Program-made: the position numbers and the translations under genes
Assembly (NCBI RefSeq): GCF_036898095.1
Contig: NC_090763.1
Location: 64,116,536 to 64,180,535, forward strand
Direction of reading: 5' to 3'
DNA: 64,000 nt
DNA from: Palaemon carinicauda
Lineage: Eukaryota > Arthropoda > Malacostraca > Decapoda > Palaemonidae
The notes under the pieces: generated by a model
What the model was told of the DNA's origin: nothing
The model's database searches: none
What the model saw: the letters and a program-made list of their open reading frames with translations, nothing else
Shown here: positions 25,101 to 40,100 of the stretch, one piece after another
How the letters are laid out: every line of letters starts with the position of its first letter
How positions within the stretch are numbered: position 1 is the stretch's first letter

Positions 25101-28100
25101 AGCTTATATAATCACCGGCTAAGTTTAATATTGAAAAATGTTATTTTTATAATAAAATAAATTTTTGAATATACTTACCCGGTGATTATATATTAAAGGA
25201 CCCTCCCTTCCTCCCTAATAGAGACCCAGTGGACCGAGGAGAAAATTGAGTTCTGTGTTTACATTGAGTACTGAGTACAGTACCTGCACGACAGATGGCG
25301 CTGTTGATGTACACCCCCTACCTGCATAGCGATCGCTGGCGGATTTTGAACGTAGAGTTTTCTGTCGAGCAGCAGAGCTGCAGCTTATATAATCACCGGG
25401 TAAGTATATCCAAAAATTTATTTTATTATAAAAATAACATTTTACGAGAGCTAGTGTAATATTTTGCTCAAAAACTATAACCGTGTTTTTTATAAAAAAT
25501 ATTGTGTGCCTGAATAATTATTTAGGGGCTGTTTATATATCATTTTTATTAGAATATTTTTTTTTCTAGTTTTGTCTGTCTTAACTAACCAAAGACAATT
25601 GCTAATTAAGACCTGTATATATTGTATTCTTGTAAGAGAGTACCAAGGTACTCCCATGTTATAACAGTTCAGTATTCTCTATAGGATAACTGTTCATTAT
25701 GTTGAAGTTTTGCCTAACCAAGGAAGAGAGAGAAGGTCTCGGAGAACAAGGAACTTAGAATTTCCACCTAACGATTTTTGAAAGTGTGCTATGCTAACTG
25801 TAGAAACCAGAGTGCACACCCCTTACCATATGGAAAGAACATAAGTTAAAATAAGTTCCAAATCAACAAGACCAAACAACTTTCTTTAGATATATTTCAC
25901 AGAAGATGTAGGCACTGATGCTGAAGTTGCAAGGGTTAGCCAGTTGAAAATCTTTTATCTTAATTGCTTGGGAACATGTGAACGCTGCTATGAACTTTGA
26001 GTAGTTGTAACACGCTGAAACCATGGCAGTTGGAATTTAGAGCTTATAAACGGATGTCTCCAAATCTTCCTCTGAGGGAGAATTTTTTGTAATATCTAAT
26101 GGAAATAGTTAGTTTTGCCTAATAATGCTTCTGTTTTTACATTAAAACAGACTTTAATATGGTCAGTAGTTTGCATAATAGAAAATATTGCACCATTAAT
26201 CCAGTAGTTATTTTAAAATTTCTAGCTTTGAAAGCTTTTAAAATTACCAAACAGTTGTTTTGCACAACTAAAGTCTGCAATGGAAATTGGTAATTGGAAT
26301 ATTAGAACCATGAATCAGATTGGTAAGTTAGAGCAAGTGGAGAATGAATTCATGAATATTGTTTGGATATTTTGGCCCTAACTAAAGCATGTAAGGGGAT
26401 TGGTAAAGAAATCTTAGACCAAGGTAATATATATATATCTATTCAGGAAGAAGAGATGGAGTTAGAAGAGATAGGAATAATGATGACACCAAAAGCAGGA
26501 AAGGCAGTAACGGAATGGAGAGCTGTAAATAGTACTGTAGGTTATTACTTGCAAAGTTCAAATCAAAGCAGTGAAACATTACTATTGTTATTATTATTAT
26601 TGCTAGGCAAGCTACAACTCTAGTTGGAAAAGCAAGATGCTTTAAGCCCAAAGGCTCCAACAGGGGAAAATAGCCCAGTGTGGAAAGGGAATAAGGAAAT
26701 AAGTAAATGTTATCAGAAGTAATGAAAAAATATAAACAAAATATTTAAAAAAAAAAAAAGCAGTAACATTAAAACAGATTTATAATATATAGACTAAAAA
26801 AGACTCGAGTCAGCCTGTTCAACATAAAAAACATTTGCTGCAAGTTTGAACTTTTGAAGTTCTACTGATTCAACTACCTGATTAGGGAGATCATTCCACA
26901 ACTTGAATAATATAGTTTGCTATGCACCAATAAATGATTCCTGAAGAAAGGAAAGATGAATACTATGAAGAACTTGAGAGTGTAATAGATGAGATCCCAG
27001 AGAGAGATATGAAAATTGTGAATGGTGACTTCAATGCTAAATTTGGAAGGAATAATCAAGGTATAGAGAATGTGATGGGTGTTGAGTGTCTTGGCAAAGT
27101 TGCAAATGAAAATGGGGCACACACTATAAGTTTTTGTTCAACAAACAATCTTGTTATTGGAGGTACTCTTTTGCAGCACAAGGACATCCACAAATATACA
27201 TGGACTTCACCATGTGGCAATTAGTAAAATCAAATAGACCCCTTAGCCATTAATAAAGAGAGGAGGAGGATCCTCTTGAGAAATGTAAGAAGCTATACAG
27301 GTGGAGATATTGGTAATCACCAGCTCCTCATTGCCATACTGAAATTAAAATTGAAAGCACCCAATAGAAATGTAGCCAGAATACCTAGGTTTGATACAAC
27401 TAAGCTTCTAGAAGATGAGCACAGAAACCTTTGCAATTGAATGTGGGAATCAACTTGCAGTTTTAGAGGCTTTAGGAGACGAAGAGCAGACGATTAATGT
27501 AGAATGTCGTGATATTGAGAACATATAACCGTCATTTGGTAGTGAAGTTTTAAGACATGCAGTTACAAGGAGAAAGCCATGGATATCAAATGATACTTGG
27601 GATACTTTAAATAGGAGACAAAGACAAAAATGGATTGTCAAAAATTCTCGAAGAAGTAATGAAAATTACAAGGTAGAGCATGCTAAGTATTCCAGTATTA
27701 GTAGTGAAGTCAAAAGAAAAGCCAGGAATGACTGGCGAGAATATTTTGACAGGAAAGCTGATGAGGCTGACAAAGCTACGAATTCAGGGAGTGGCTCACA
27801 GAATTATTAATAAAATCTCTACTGGGGCAAAGAAGAAGCATATACCCATTAAAAAGAGAGATGAATCTGTTTTAACAACAGATGAAGATAAGAAACATTG
27901 GATGGAATACTTTAGTGAGGTCATGAATAGGAGATATGAAGGGAATAATTTGATTGATATAACTGAAGCTGAGGAAGACCTTGATGTGCCCTTGAATGAA
28001 TTGAGTGTGTTTGAAATCGAAGCTATCATTAAAAAACTAAAGAGATGGAAAGCCCCTGGATATGATGATGTAATTGCTGAGATGATAGTGGCTCAAAATG

Positions 28101-31100
28101 AAGTGACCTCCAGAATACTTACAAGATTATTTTGTAGAATGTGGTGTGAAGAAGCAAAACCTGATGAATGAGAGCTAGGAATGTTGGTGAAAATTGCAAA
28201 AAAAAGGAGATCTGACTAATTGCAATAATTACAGTAGAATCAAACTTACGTCAATTGTCATGAAAATATATAGTATGCTCATTTTAAAGAGACTAGAGAG
28301 AAAGATTGATGAAAAGCTTCGAGATGAACAAGCAGGATTTAGAAAAGGTGGAAGTTGTTCTGATCAAATTTTCATTTTAAGACATGTGATGCAGCAATGT
28401 GTAGAATATAGCAATCCACTTTTGATGGCATTTGTGGACTATGAAAAAGCTGCTGATAGTTGCACCGGCCAATTTTGTGGAGAGTCCTGCATTATTATGG
28501 AGTTCGTCTTGGATGTGGGAATTTGATTAAGTCTGTTCATTAGCATAGCAAGTGCAAAGTTAATGTTGGTGGAGTCCTATCAAATGAATTTCCATTGAAC
28601 AGAGGAGTATTCCAAGGGAATGTGTTGTCACCTATGTTGTTTATCCTCCTCATGAATTTTGTAGTACATAGAACAGTTGGGGATAGTGGAGAAGGATTGG
28701 GCTGGATTGGTAATAGGAATTAATTGACCTAGAGTATGCTAATGATGCTGTCCTTGTTAACAGAACACCACACGACTTGTAAATGCTTGCTTACCAGAAT
28801 GCATGAAGTATCACATGAGGTTGGGCTCACGATAAAGACAGAGAGATGGTGAGAACAGAATATGCAGTGGAAGATGAAATATCATTGGAAGGAGAAAGGA
28901 TTAATGAGGTGGAATCATTTAAATAATTAATAACTATGATCTCTAATCCAGGATCTTTAGAAATTAAGTTTAATGAATGATTGAAAAAAACAAATCAGAC
29001 CATGGCTAGATTAAGTAAAATTTGGAAATCAAATTGCATGAAATTACATTAAAAATCAGACTATATATCAGTTTAGTGAGATTGGTGATACTGTATGGAC
29101 ACGAGTTGTGATATGACAATGAAACTACAGTATATCCAACAGATTGTTAGATTTGAGAACAAAGCCCTCGGAAGAGTATTGGGAGTTAAATGGCAGGTCA
29201 GGACTAGAAATGAAACCGAGAGATTACTCGAGTGCCATTTGTGGATGAGATCATGTTGAGGGGTAGTTGGAGATGGTTTGGGCATGCTCTTCGCACTCCC
29301 AAAGAGAGATTAGTTCACCAAACTTTCAACTAGGCTCCACAAGGCACTAGTAGAGTTGGAAGATACAGGACCACATGACTAAGGACTATGAATCTTAATA
29401 AAGTATTAAATGATGAATGGAGAATTATTGATTTAAAAGCTCAAGATAGAGATGAATTGTGAAATCTAACTGAGGCCCTTTGTGTCAATAGGCGTAAGAA
29501 GAGGAGATAGTGATGCTGATGATGAAAGTCTGCATTTTGCAGATTATGAACACATGGTAGATTCTGAAATATGTTCTTTTCTTGCTTACATTATCCAGGC
29601 ATTATTGCAAACAAAGAGATTGATAGAGCAGCCAAATGCTGCAATTATCACTGTAAAACCATATTTTTCAATATTAAACTTACCCGATAATCATGTAGCT
29701 GTCAACTCCGTTGCCCGACAGAATTCTACGGAAGGGATACGCCAGCGATCGCTATACAAGAGGGGGGTGTACTCACAAGCGCCATCTGTGGCCAGGTACT
29801 GCAGTACTTCTTGTTGACACCACTTCAATTTTTCCTCTGTCGTGCTTCCGGCAAGACGTTCATGGATACGCTTATAATTTTGGAGTCTTGTTCACGGTTT
29901 TTGGTGAAGTATTGCTCTAAGATTTCAGCTTTCGCTATTCAGGAAGTTTTATTATTAGCTTAGCTAACTTTTGGAATTAATTTGATTAATTATGGTGACG
30001 AAGAGAGTATGAACTCTCTTTCACCTTTAAATGGCCGACCCTTCCCTTAGACGGAAGTGTTGGTGTCTAAGAGAGTATAGACTCTCTTTCTTAATTTTGC
30101 TTAACAAAAGTTATAGATTTATTTTATATCTCTCCGCCTTTTATAGGCCTCTTCGATTAACTTCCTTTTATTATAAACTTATTAAAATTAATTTTTATAT
30201 TTGTTTATATTCGACCTTTCCTAATAGTAGGCGGTCTTTTCTTGGTACCGAAGTTAATTAACATTGAGCCCGTCATTTCGGTTTTACCTGTTAACATATT
30301 ATGCTATTTTAATGTTTTTGAAAGAATTTCTTTGATAGTCTCGTACTGTTTTCAAAGTTGAACTAACGTTTTGTTTTGTCTCTGCAGTTGTTGACGTTCA
30401 GAACGTTCAACTTGCGCTCTATCGTTACGATAGAGAGATAATTTTCACGGTGTCACGTTGCAGTAAGAGTAACCGTGTCTAGCGTTTTGTTCATTCTTTC
30501 TTAACTTAATGGTTTTAATTCTAATAAAGGAACTTTTCATTTTGGGAAATATTTTCCTTTAACAATAATATGTTTTAACGATATATATGATTGGGCTCTT
30601 CTCTCAGGTTCTAAGTCAAGAGAGAGAGAGAGAGAGAGAGATAGAGACGGAGGGAGAAAGAGGAGGATAAACGTTTCGTTCAAGCGAGTAACGTTGTTAT
30701 CGTTTTTGCTCTTCTCCCTAGTCTCTTTAGGGGAAGAAGGTAAACGTTTCTAGGGTTTTTTCTTGTTCTCAAGCTTTATGCGGTGAGAGATTTTAAACGT
30801 AGTTTATTTGATCTAGTGTTTAGTCTCTTTCCAGCCACTGAATTATTTATCTTTCATTAGATTTTTCTGTTACATTGTAATTCTGTTTTCGCAATTACTA
30901 ACTTTTGAGAAAGGATAGAATTGCGTGTTTCAGGTACAAACCACTTAAAGTTTCGAGTTCAGTGAAATAAGTGCAAACAGAAAATCAAAAGTGATAAGTG
31001 ATTAGCGCAAAGTGTGTCAGTGTTGTGCGTGAGGGTACTTCTGTGCGTGCCAGTCGTCCTCCCAGTCCGGGACCTCTTGCAAGCTCCCAAGCCCAGGGGA

Positions 31101-34100
31101 GAAGCAATGTCGAAGGGCAAAAGGGTTCGGCAGGCCTTGATCGGCGCACAGAAGTATCCTCGGTGGTTGCGGGCGTGTCTTACAGAGACCGTCACTCCCA
31201 CCCGCAGACGATTGAGCCCTTATTTTGCTCGTCTGCAGAAGAAATTTCGGGGAGAAAACGCTGGTCTCAGGTCTCAAGACCTCTTAAACGTAAAGTCCAG
31301 ACCTATGCCAGACGTACGAAGTTAGAGTTCAACAACCCGGATGCAGTCATTGGGTTAGCTCTGACTCTCCTCAGTCATCAGGTGACTGCACACCTCCTAA
31401 GAGAGGTAAGGCGATGCCTCAACAGACCTCATCTTCTATTAAGGCTTTGCCTCAACAGACCTTATCGTCTGTTGATCCCAAGACGACTTTGCTGCAGTCC
31501 ATGCAGTCGCAGCTTGCGGTCTTAATGCGTGAGTTTCAGGCTGAGAAGGTTACACCTCCTCCTGCGAACGCTCCGCCTCTCCGCAGTCCAGTCTGCCAGG
31601 CGTACGAAGTTGAGGTTCCTCAGCCTACCTTACCGCGTTCTGAGTTGCCAGTTACCAGCGGTGTGCAGCAACCTCCGCCTCCTCCTGCGAGAGCTCCGCC
31701 TCACCGCAGTCCAGTCTGCCAGGCGTACGAAGTTGAGGTTCCTCAGGCTACCTTACCGCGTTCTGAGTTGCCAGTTACCAGCGTTGTGCAGCAACCTTAA
31801 CCTTCCTTAAGGCAACCTCAGCAATGGGAGCAGGAGTCTTATGCCTTACTTCCTCCGCTTCCGCTTGCGGTTCCACCAGCGAGGCAACAATCTCTTGAGG
31901 TACGACAACCTCTTCCATCAATGAGGCAGCCACCTCAGCACTCGCTGCAGCGACCTAAACCCTCCTCAAGGCAAGAGTCTCAACTCCTTAGGCTAGCACC
32001 TCAGGAACCTCAACTCGCGAGACAAGAACTGCGTTCTGCGCAGCCGCTATCTCAACTCTCGCAGCTCACACCTCAGGAACCTTAACTCGTTCCTCAGGAA
32101 CCTGCTACTGCGCATCCACAACCCTTACAGCAAGCGCAACTCTTGAGGCAGCAACCTCATGCTATGAGTCAGCCACCTCAACGCATGCATCTGCCATTTT
32201 TTCCTCAACTTGAGCTTCTTCCCATTCAACTTGGGAATAACAAATGACAATAATAACACCTCATTACTTTCATAACTTGCATTTGTAATCATATACATGT
32301 ATGCCTACACAAACATTATGATAATGGAGGTTATTTGTATTACTTATATAAAAATATATATGTATTCCTTGCAATATATTTTTAACAAATCGCGAAATAT
32401 GGCAAAAATATCTTCTAAACAAATGAATCATGAGTTATGAATGTAAGGTAATATTATGTTGATATTAAACCCCATGCAAGCATGCATGAAGTAATGCAGT
32501 GTTGCCAACAGGGCGAGTTTCCCTTTCCTGAGGTGAAGTAGATTATAGTACATTTAGTGTAGCTTAATTCTACGATTATCATGCCGGCTATCAAATTCAT
32601 CAACAAAACAGTCTAAATCAATTCCCTCGGCACGTGCACTTTCAATGGACGGTAATGCGATATTACTCACTCTAGCACTGGTCATGGAATTTCTGAGAAA
32701 TGTTACACGCCATGCAACACGCTCTGCTTACCTTACAGCATGCTCTACATACAGCATGCTCTGCATACAGCATGCTCTGCATACAGCATGCTCTGCATAC
32801 AACATGCTCTGCATACAACATGCTCTGCATACCTTACCGCATGCTTCTCAGTCACACATCTTTGGTTGTTGCCAACTCACTAGACTGTCAAGCAGTTTCA
32901 TAACGTTGCCTTCTAGTCTGCTGCTTTTGCACCAGTGAAACCCTCACTGAGAGAACTTAGCTTTTCTCGCATATGGTCCCTGTAGATGAGAAAGTGCTTT
33001 TCTCCCTCCTTCTGATATTCCCTTGAGGACTCTGTCATTTGGAGAGGAGCCTTTAGCTGCGTAGCCTCCTATGGACTTTTATTTAAGCATAACATGCTCC
33101 CAGGGAAGGTAATGGTTCCACTTCAGTCGCTAACCCCGTCTGTTACCACACCTGCTCCCATAGACCTTGAGCTGTGTTGCAAGACATGCAGTCCAAGCTT
33201 AGTCCTTGTTAGAGGATTTTTTTGTTTACGGAGTCAGTGTGTCACTGGGAAGACGTTCAACAACCAGCAGAAGTGACTTGTTGTGACGCAGTGCGGCAAC
33301 CTCAGCAACCCGATAAGGAGTTGTCTGTACGACCCAGACAGTCTAGACAGCTTCGGGTTGTCACTGTACTTCCTCGCTTCCCCATGGTTGACAGTTCACA
33401 GACTGTGCAGCAGTACCATGATCTTGTGTCCGGCTCCGTCAGACGACTGGCTTTTAAGAGCTCCCACAAGTCGTCGCTGTCTGGAGATTCTCAGATGGAC
33501 TATGGATCTGACCAAGGAACTGGGCCTCCTGGTCAATTTTGAGGAGTCTCAGCTCGTCCCATCCCAGACCATTGTCTCCCTGGGTATGGATCTTCAGAGT
33601 CGAGCTTTTCGGGCTTTTCCGTCGGCCCCAAGGATCTTCCAAGCCCTAGAATGCATCCAGAGCATGCTGAGAAGGAACCGATGCTCAGTCAGGTAGTGGA
33701 TGAGTCTAACAGGGACACTTTCATCGCTGGCCCTGTTCATCGTGTTAGGGAGACTCCACCTCCCCCCCTTCAGTATCATCTAGCTGCTCACTGGATAAAG
33801 GACATGACGCTAGAGACGGTTTCAGTTCCTGTTTCCGAAGAGAGGAGGTCTTCTCTCGCGTGGTGTAAGAACAGCTTTCTTCTCAAGGAAGTCTATCTTT
33901 GGCTGTTCAGAAACCCGACCGCCTTCTCCTCTCGGACGCATCAGACACGGGCTGGGGTGCGACTTTGGACGGACAGGAATGCTCGGGAACATGGAATCAG
34001 GAACAAAGGACACTTCACATCAATTGCAAGGAGTTGTTGGCGGTTCTTCTGGCCTTGATAAACTTCAAGTCCCTCCAGCTTAACAAAGTGGTGGAGGTGG

Positions 34101-37100
34101 ACTCTGACAACACCACAGCCCTGGCTTACATCTTCAAGCAGGGAGGGACTCTTTCGTGAAGTTGTTCTAGATCGCAAGGGACCTCCTCATCTGGTCTAAA
34201 GATCGAAAGCTCACGCTGGTAACGAGGTTCATTCAGGGCGCCCTGGTATGAATGTCATGGCAGATCACCTCAGCCGGAAGGGTCAGGTCATCCCCACAGA
34301 GTGGACCCTTCACAAGAATGTTTGCAGCAGACTTTGGGCCCTGTGGGGTCAGCCAACCATAGATCTGTTCGCTACCTCGATAACCTAGAGACTCCTGTTG
34401 TATTGTTCTCCGATTCCAGACCCAGCAGCAGTTCACGTGGATGCTTTTCTGCTGGATTGGTTCCATATCGACCTGTATGCATTCCCGCCGTTCAAGATTG
34501 TCAACAGGGTACTTCAGAAGTTCTCCTCTCGCAAAGGGACACGGCTGACGTTGGTTGGCTCCGCTCTGGCCCGTGAGAGAATGGTTCTTAGAGGTACTGC
34601 AATGGCTGGTCGACATTCCCAGGACTCTTCCTCTAGGAGTGAACCTTCTACGTCTACCTCACGTAAAGAAGGTACACCCAAACCTCCACGCTCTTCGTCT
34701 GACTGCCTTCAGACTTTCGAAAGACTCTCAAGAGCTAGGGGCTTTTCGAAGGAGGCAGCCAGAGCGATTGCCAAAGCAAGGAGAACATCCACTCTCAGAA
34801 TCTATCAGTCTCAAGGGGAAGTCTTCCGTAGCTGGTACAAGACCAATGCAGTTTCCTCAACCAGTACCACTGTAACCCAGATTGCTGACTTCCTGTTATA
34901 TCTAAGGAAAGTAAGATCCCTTTCAGCTCCTACGATCAAGGGTTACAGAAGTATGTTGGCAGCGGTTTTTCCGCCACAGAGGCTTGGATCTTTCCACCAA
35001 CAAAGATCTACAGGACCTCCCTAGGTCTTTTGAGACCTCAAAGGAACGTCGGTTGTCCACTCCAGGCTGGAATCTAGACGTGGTCCTAAGGTTCCTTATG
35101 TCATCAAGATTTGAACCTCTCCAATCAGCCTCTTTTTAGGACCTCACATTAAAAACACTTTTCCTCGTGTGCTTGACAACAGCTAAAAGAGTAAGTGAGA
35201 TCCACACCTTCAGCAGGATCATTGTTTTCACATCTGAAACGGCTACATGTTCCTTGCAGCTCGGTTTTTGCTAAACGAGCTTCCTTCACGTCCTTGGCCT
35301 AAGTCGTTCGAGATCCCAAGCCTGTCCAACTTGGTGGGGAATGAACTGGAGAGAGTACTTTGCCCAGTTAGAGCTCTTAGGTACTATCTAAAAAGGTCTT
35401 AACCTTTACGAGGACAATCAGAAGCCTTATGGTGTGCTATCAAGAAACCTTCTTTTCCAAGTTCTAAGAACTCAGTTTCTTACTATTCAGGCTTCTGATT
35501 AGAGAAGCACATTCTCATCTGAAGGAAGAAGACCTTGCTTTGCTGAAGGTAAGGACACATGAAGTGAGAGCTGTGGCTACTTCAGTGGCCTTCAAACAGA
35601 GCCATTCTCTGCAGAGTGTTATGGATGCAACCTATTGGAGAAGCAAGTCAGTGTTCGCATCATTCTATCTCAAAGATGTCCAGTCTCTTTACGAGTATTG
35701 CTACACCCTGGGACCATTCGTAGCAACGAATGCAGTAGTAGGCGAGGGCTCAGCCACTACATTCCCATAATCCCATAACCTTTTAACCTTTCTCTTGAAT
35801 ACTTTTTATGGGTTGTACGTTCGGCTAAGAAGCCTTCCACATCCTTGTTGATTTGGCGGGTGGTCAATTCTTTCTTGAGAAGCACCGAGGTTAAAGGTTG
35901 TGATGAGGTCCTTTAGTATGGGTTGCAGCCCTTGATACTTCAGCACCTTAGAGTTGTTCAGCCTCCTAAGAGGAACGCTGCGCTCAGTAAGGAAGACGAA
36001 CTTATTTAAGGCAGAGTAATGGCTCAAGTCGACTTCCTTACCAGGTACTTGTAATTTCATTGTTATTTTGAATAACTGATAATATGAAGTACGGGATACT
36101 TAGCTTCTTGATATACATGTACACTGGTTTTCACCCACCTCCCTGGGTGTGAATCAGCTACATGATTATCGGGTAAGTTTAATATTGAAAAATGTTATTT
36201 TCATTAGTAAAATAAATTTTTGAATATACTTACCCGATAATCATGATTTAATTGACCCACCCTTCCTCCCCATAGAACCAGTGGACCGAGGAAAAATTGA
36301 AGTGGTGTCAACAAGAAGTACTGCAGTACCTGGCCACAGGTGGCGCTTGTGAGTACACCCCCCTCTTGTATAGCGATCGCTGGCGTATCCCTTCCGTAGA
36401 ATTCTGTCGGGCAACGGAGTTGACAGCTACATGATTATCGGGTAAGTATATTCAAAAATTTATTTTACTAATGAAAATAACATATTTCTTGTAGTAGTTG
36501 TAGATTCAGGGTCCTCCACAATGATTTTAACCAAATTTAAATATTTTAATGCTGCATCTGGTATGAAGAAGTATCTTTTTTATTAATTGATAGAGTCCAG
36601 ATGGTTATTTTGTCGAATAATATCAAAATTAATTTGTTAGCTATGTGTTGTTGCCAGTTTAGAAATGTAGAAAATTTTGGCTGTTGAGTAGTAACATTGT
36701 TGTTATTGGTTTCTGATCACTCAAATTTAGATCTTGCAATTCTCCTATGTTTACATATCTATGACTCTTAGAATATGTCGCTTTAGGGCAGAGTGCAACG
36801 TGTATAAAACAAATAAGTTTGACTTCGTTGTTTCAAGCAGCTAATTATTGCTCAATATCATTTCCATCTTTAAAATCAGCTTTTCAAAAAACTTTGAGAA
36901 CAAGGTACTGTAATGTGCTAAAGAGTGAGGGGAACCAAATTATCATTATGTAGAGGCTTGTATCCACCACACTAGTCATTTTAATTCTTGAAGGTTAGAG
37001 AACACTTCTCCATCATTTTAGCATACGATAGTTACATGTCAAGGTCACTCATATTTTACATAGAATAGGAAGAAGGTTCATATGTTGCAGTGGAACAGAT

Positions 37101-40100
37101 TTCCTTGTGCATTTCAATTGGGTAATTTTTCTAGTCTTGGTTATTTTATTTCCGACCACCCCTTACCTACCATATAGCAACAGTTCTGTTGAAGATTTTG
37201 GATAACAGACATGCATTAACCATCTAGGTAAAAAAAATTTCACAACTAGAAGCAGTGACAGGTTTGGTGCTGTCGGTGTAAACGCAAGTGCTATTTTCAT
37301 GATGTTATATCCTGGTTTTAAAAACATAACTAACTTCAATTCTCCCTTACAAAGTTCAAATATCAACTTTGAATAATTACACAACAGAAATAATGTAATA
37401 TTTTTTATTGCTTTTAAGCATTAAGTCATGGAAAGGAGTCTTATAACCTACATTATATGAACACATGCAAAGTTTTAGATACTGTACTTTTCTTTGGTTC
37501 ATTAACAAACCAACTGTGAGTACTAAAAGTGCTCTAAATAAGCCGGAACACATTTTATTGTATTGCACTAGAAGAAAGGACTTTCTATTCAAATTTTATT
37601 ATGCTTATCTGACCAAACCAAAAGTTGAAGGTAAAAGTGATTTGTGTATATGAAACAAAAATAGATTTTAGAATATTTTTTGACTTACAAGAAATTAAAA
37701 TCGGACTCTTAACCATTAGGATAAACTTTTACAAACTTTTTTTTAGATTTCCCAGAGAACTTAGTACAAGTAAGTTTTATGAATAAACATTATTTATATA
37801 AATGTCTACATTTAATTACTAATTTATTTTCTCTTTTCTTGCTCCCTGTAGGACCTTTTTTCAAAGGCTTATGAAAATGTAGGCGTTCTCTTCGCATCTA
37901 TTCCAAACTTCACTCAGTTTTATTCTGAAGACGTAAACCGTGGAATGGAATGTATTAGGCTCCTAAACGAAATTATTGGTATGTTATAAAGCTCTCTAGT
38001 TTTCAGTCTTTACATATAACTGAAAATGTATACAGTACTGTACTGTCCATATATGTTTGTAAGGTTAGCTAGGTACAATACTAGTAGTGCTTATTCACCC
38101 CACGAGTTACTGTGCTGAATTAAATTTAAGGATTTATTTACTTATAATTTATGTAGTATTGGAAGTTCTCTGGTTTAACGTCTAAAACATACTTATCGGT
38201 TCTTGCTTTGTTAATGTTGCCAAACTTTTCTTAAATGCTACAGAACTTCACAATTTAACCATGAAAAGTATGTTAGTTAATGCTGTTCAGTGAGATTTAT
38301 TGTAAATCCCTTTTATTGTACCATTTTAATCCTGGTTATTAGTTGTCCAGAGTCGTTTTAGACTGTGAATCCATTTCTTTGCCAAACTCAAAATTGTACT
38401 GTATGCTGTCCAATATTAGAAGATTATACTAGGTGCTTTTCATAACTAATGTTGTAGCTAGCTCATTTATAGACTTCATTTACTTCAGCAATTTATACAT
38501 AACATTCAACTTCTTACAGCCGATTTTGATGAATTGTTAGATGAAGATAGATTCGCCTGTATAGAAAAGATTAAGACCATTGGAAGCACATATATGGCGG
38601 CATCAGGACTCAATCCAACAGAAAAGGTAAGGACAACAGCATCTAAAAAGATTTATTGTCCGATTGTTCATAGGTGTACTCTGAATGTACTAATGTAAGG
38701 AAATAATTTTCAATATATAATTTTATTGAATTGTTTTTCAAGTACTTTAGGTCAAATTTTTATTCTGAATTCTTGTAGTACAACCAGAATACCTTTTAAT
38801 GAATAGAAATTGCAAGCAATTCTAGTTATAAATACAGTTCTGTGTTATACAGAGACGGTTATAAAATTTTCAAAATTAAATATTGAAGAGTAGCTCTAGT
38901 TCCAAGGGGTAAATTTATCTGAATTGGATTTAATACATATAATTAAAGGTATTGCTTAGCCCAAAAAATCCATATTGAAAGATCTATAATTCTGATGGTG
39001 TTTTATTATTTTTAACTAGTTCTTAAAAATGCCAAGTGGATAAAAACTTCAAAATGATTACTTCATTAGAATACAAAGGTATGGAGCCAGCCCTGATAAT
39101 AAAGTTTGATATTTAATTTTTTTCAGAATTCCATTTATATGTACTGTACTGTTATGACCTCCCAGCTCCAGTGCTGGGTCATATGCCTAAAATCCATATA
39201 TCAAATCCAATCTTTGTTCATTATATAATTGAATGCATTTCAGATATATAGTATGTTTCTTTTTTTCTTCAAAACGAATTCTCTGTATTTTTGGAGCATT
39301 GTAAAAAAATTCTATGATACATTTATGTGGACACCTTTGCAACTATTTAATGGGTTTTGACAAAGGAAAACCTATTTTTGTGGAGGTTGAGAGGTACTGT
39401 GTCTGTGTGGTCTTCAAGGATTCCCTGTAAAAGGCTAGAACAGGGAATCCAATACAACATAGAATACCAGCAGAGAAATATTGTCTCCCCAGCTCTAGGG
39501 CTAATGTTTCAATGTGCAAAGCACAGACTCTTCAGTCTATGAGGGAGACCCACGGGTTCAGGTTCTATAACCCACCATAGCACCTCCCATGCTGAAATTT
39601 GTCTCGCAACTGATAAACATGTCATTACTGTAAACCAATACTAATACTGGAGACTGTATTACATGTGTGCTTTGCTTGTGCCCAACCACTGTCTTTCATT
39701 TTTAGAGTAAGATTTATGTCCCCCCTTGCCTACACCAGACTAGGGAGGAGTGAGTCTCTTGGAGATCACCATGCAGCAGCTTCCCAAAAACAGCTACTGT
39801 ATTTCCTTAGTTAATGTGTCGGGTTGTCAAAAAAGACAAATACCAAAGCAGGACTAGAGTAGACTCAGAACTTGATTAATGTTACTTAACTTAACAGTAG
39901 ATTTGGACTGTAATTCATGATGTTAGGGAATGTGATGCTAATCAAACGCTGAAAATGAAGACGCAAACAAAGCGCCTAAGTAGTATTGCTGCCAGTATTA
40001 TTATTGGTTGTCGATAATGACATTTTATTGATTTCCAGACAAATTTCAGCATTCGAGGGGCTGTGACAGATTCAATTCTGTAGACCTTAACCTTTGGCTC

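Larger units (their letters stand above)
19767..25443 (+). mobile_element. DIRS-A: near-complete DIRS-type tyrosine-recombinase retrotransposon
   Basis: About 5.68 kb in intron 7, sense to the host gene. It has every part expected of a DIRS element: inverted terminal repeats (19781-19941 and 25239-25404), gag, RT/RNase H/methyltransferase-like and tyrosine recombinase frames, and an internal complementary region (25102-25192) matching both outer ends. I see no target-site duplication, as expected for recombinase-based insertion. Two lesions are visible: a frame change near 20570 in gag and one TAG at 23270-23272 between the RNase H and methyltransferase-like domains. Ends were set from the internal complementary region, so they are accurate to a few bases. 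Confidence 0.92.
29664..36483 (+). mobile_element. DIRS-B1: non-autonomous DIRS deletion derivative
   Basis: 6.8 kb, sense to the host gene. Inverted terminal repeats 29679-29837 and 36288-36446 are complementary over 159 nt with about one mismatch. The internal complementary region is 36156-36245. The 5' 3.7 kb is unlike DIRS-A apart from the MADPS start and carries Pro/Gln-rich tandem repeats. At 33431-33445 a gag segment is joined directly to RT sequence just at the YLDD motif, removing what is about 1.7 kb in DIRS-A. RNase H, methyltransferase-like and recombinase parts follow with stops and frameshifts. Confidence 0.9.

Noticed and set aside
32226..32704. hAT transposon
   Set aside because: Only one hAT-like motif (CAGTGTTGCCAAC) and no paired inverted ends or 8-bp duplication found.
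39470..39600. tRNA-like segment
   Set aside because: A CTTC loop and CACGGGTTCAGGTTC recall a tRNA, but the acceptor stem and D arm cannot be formed convincingly.
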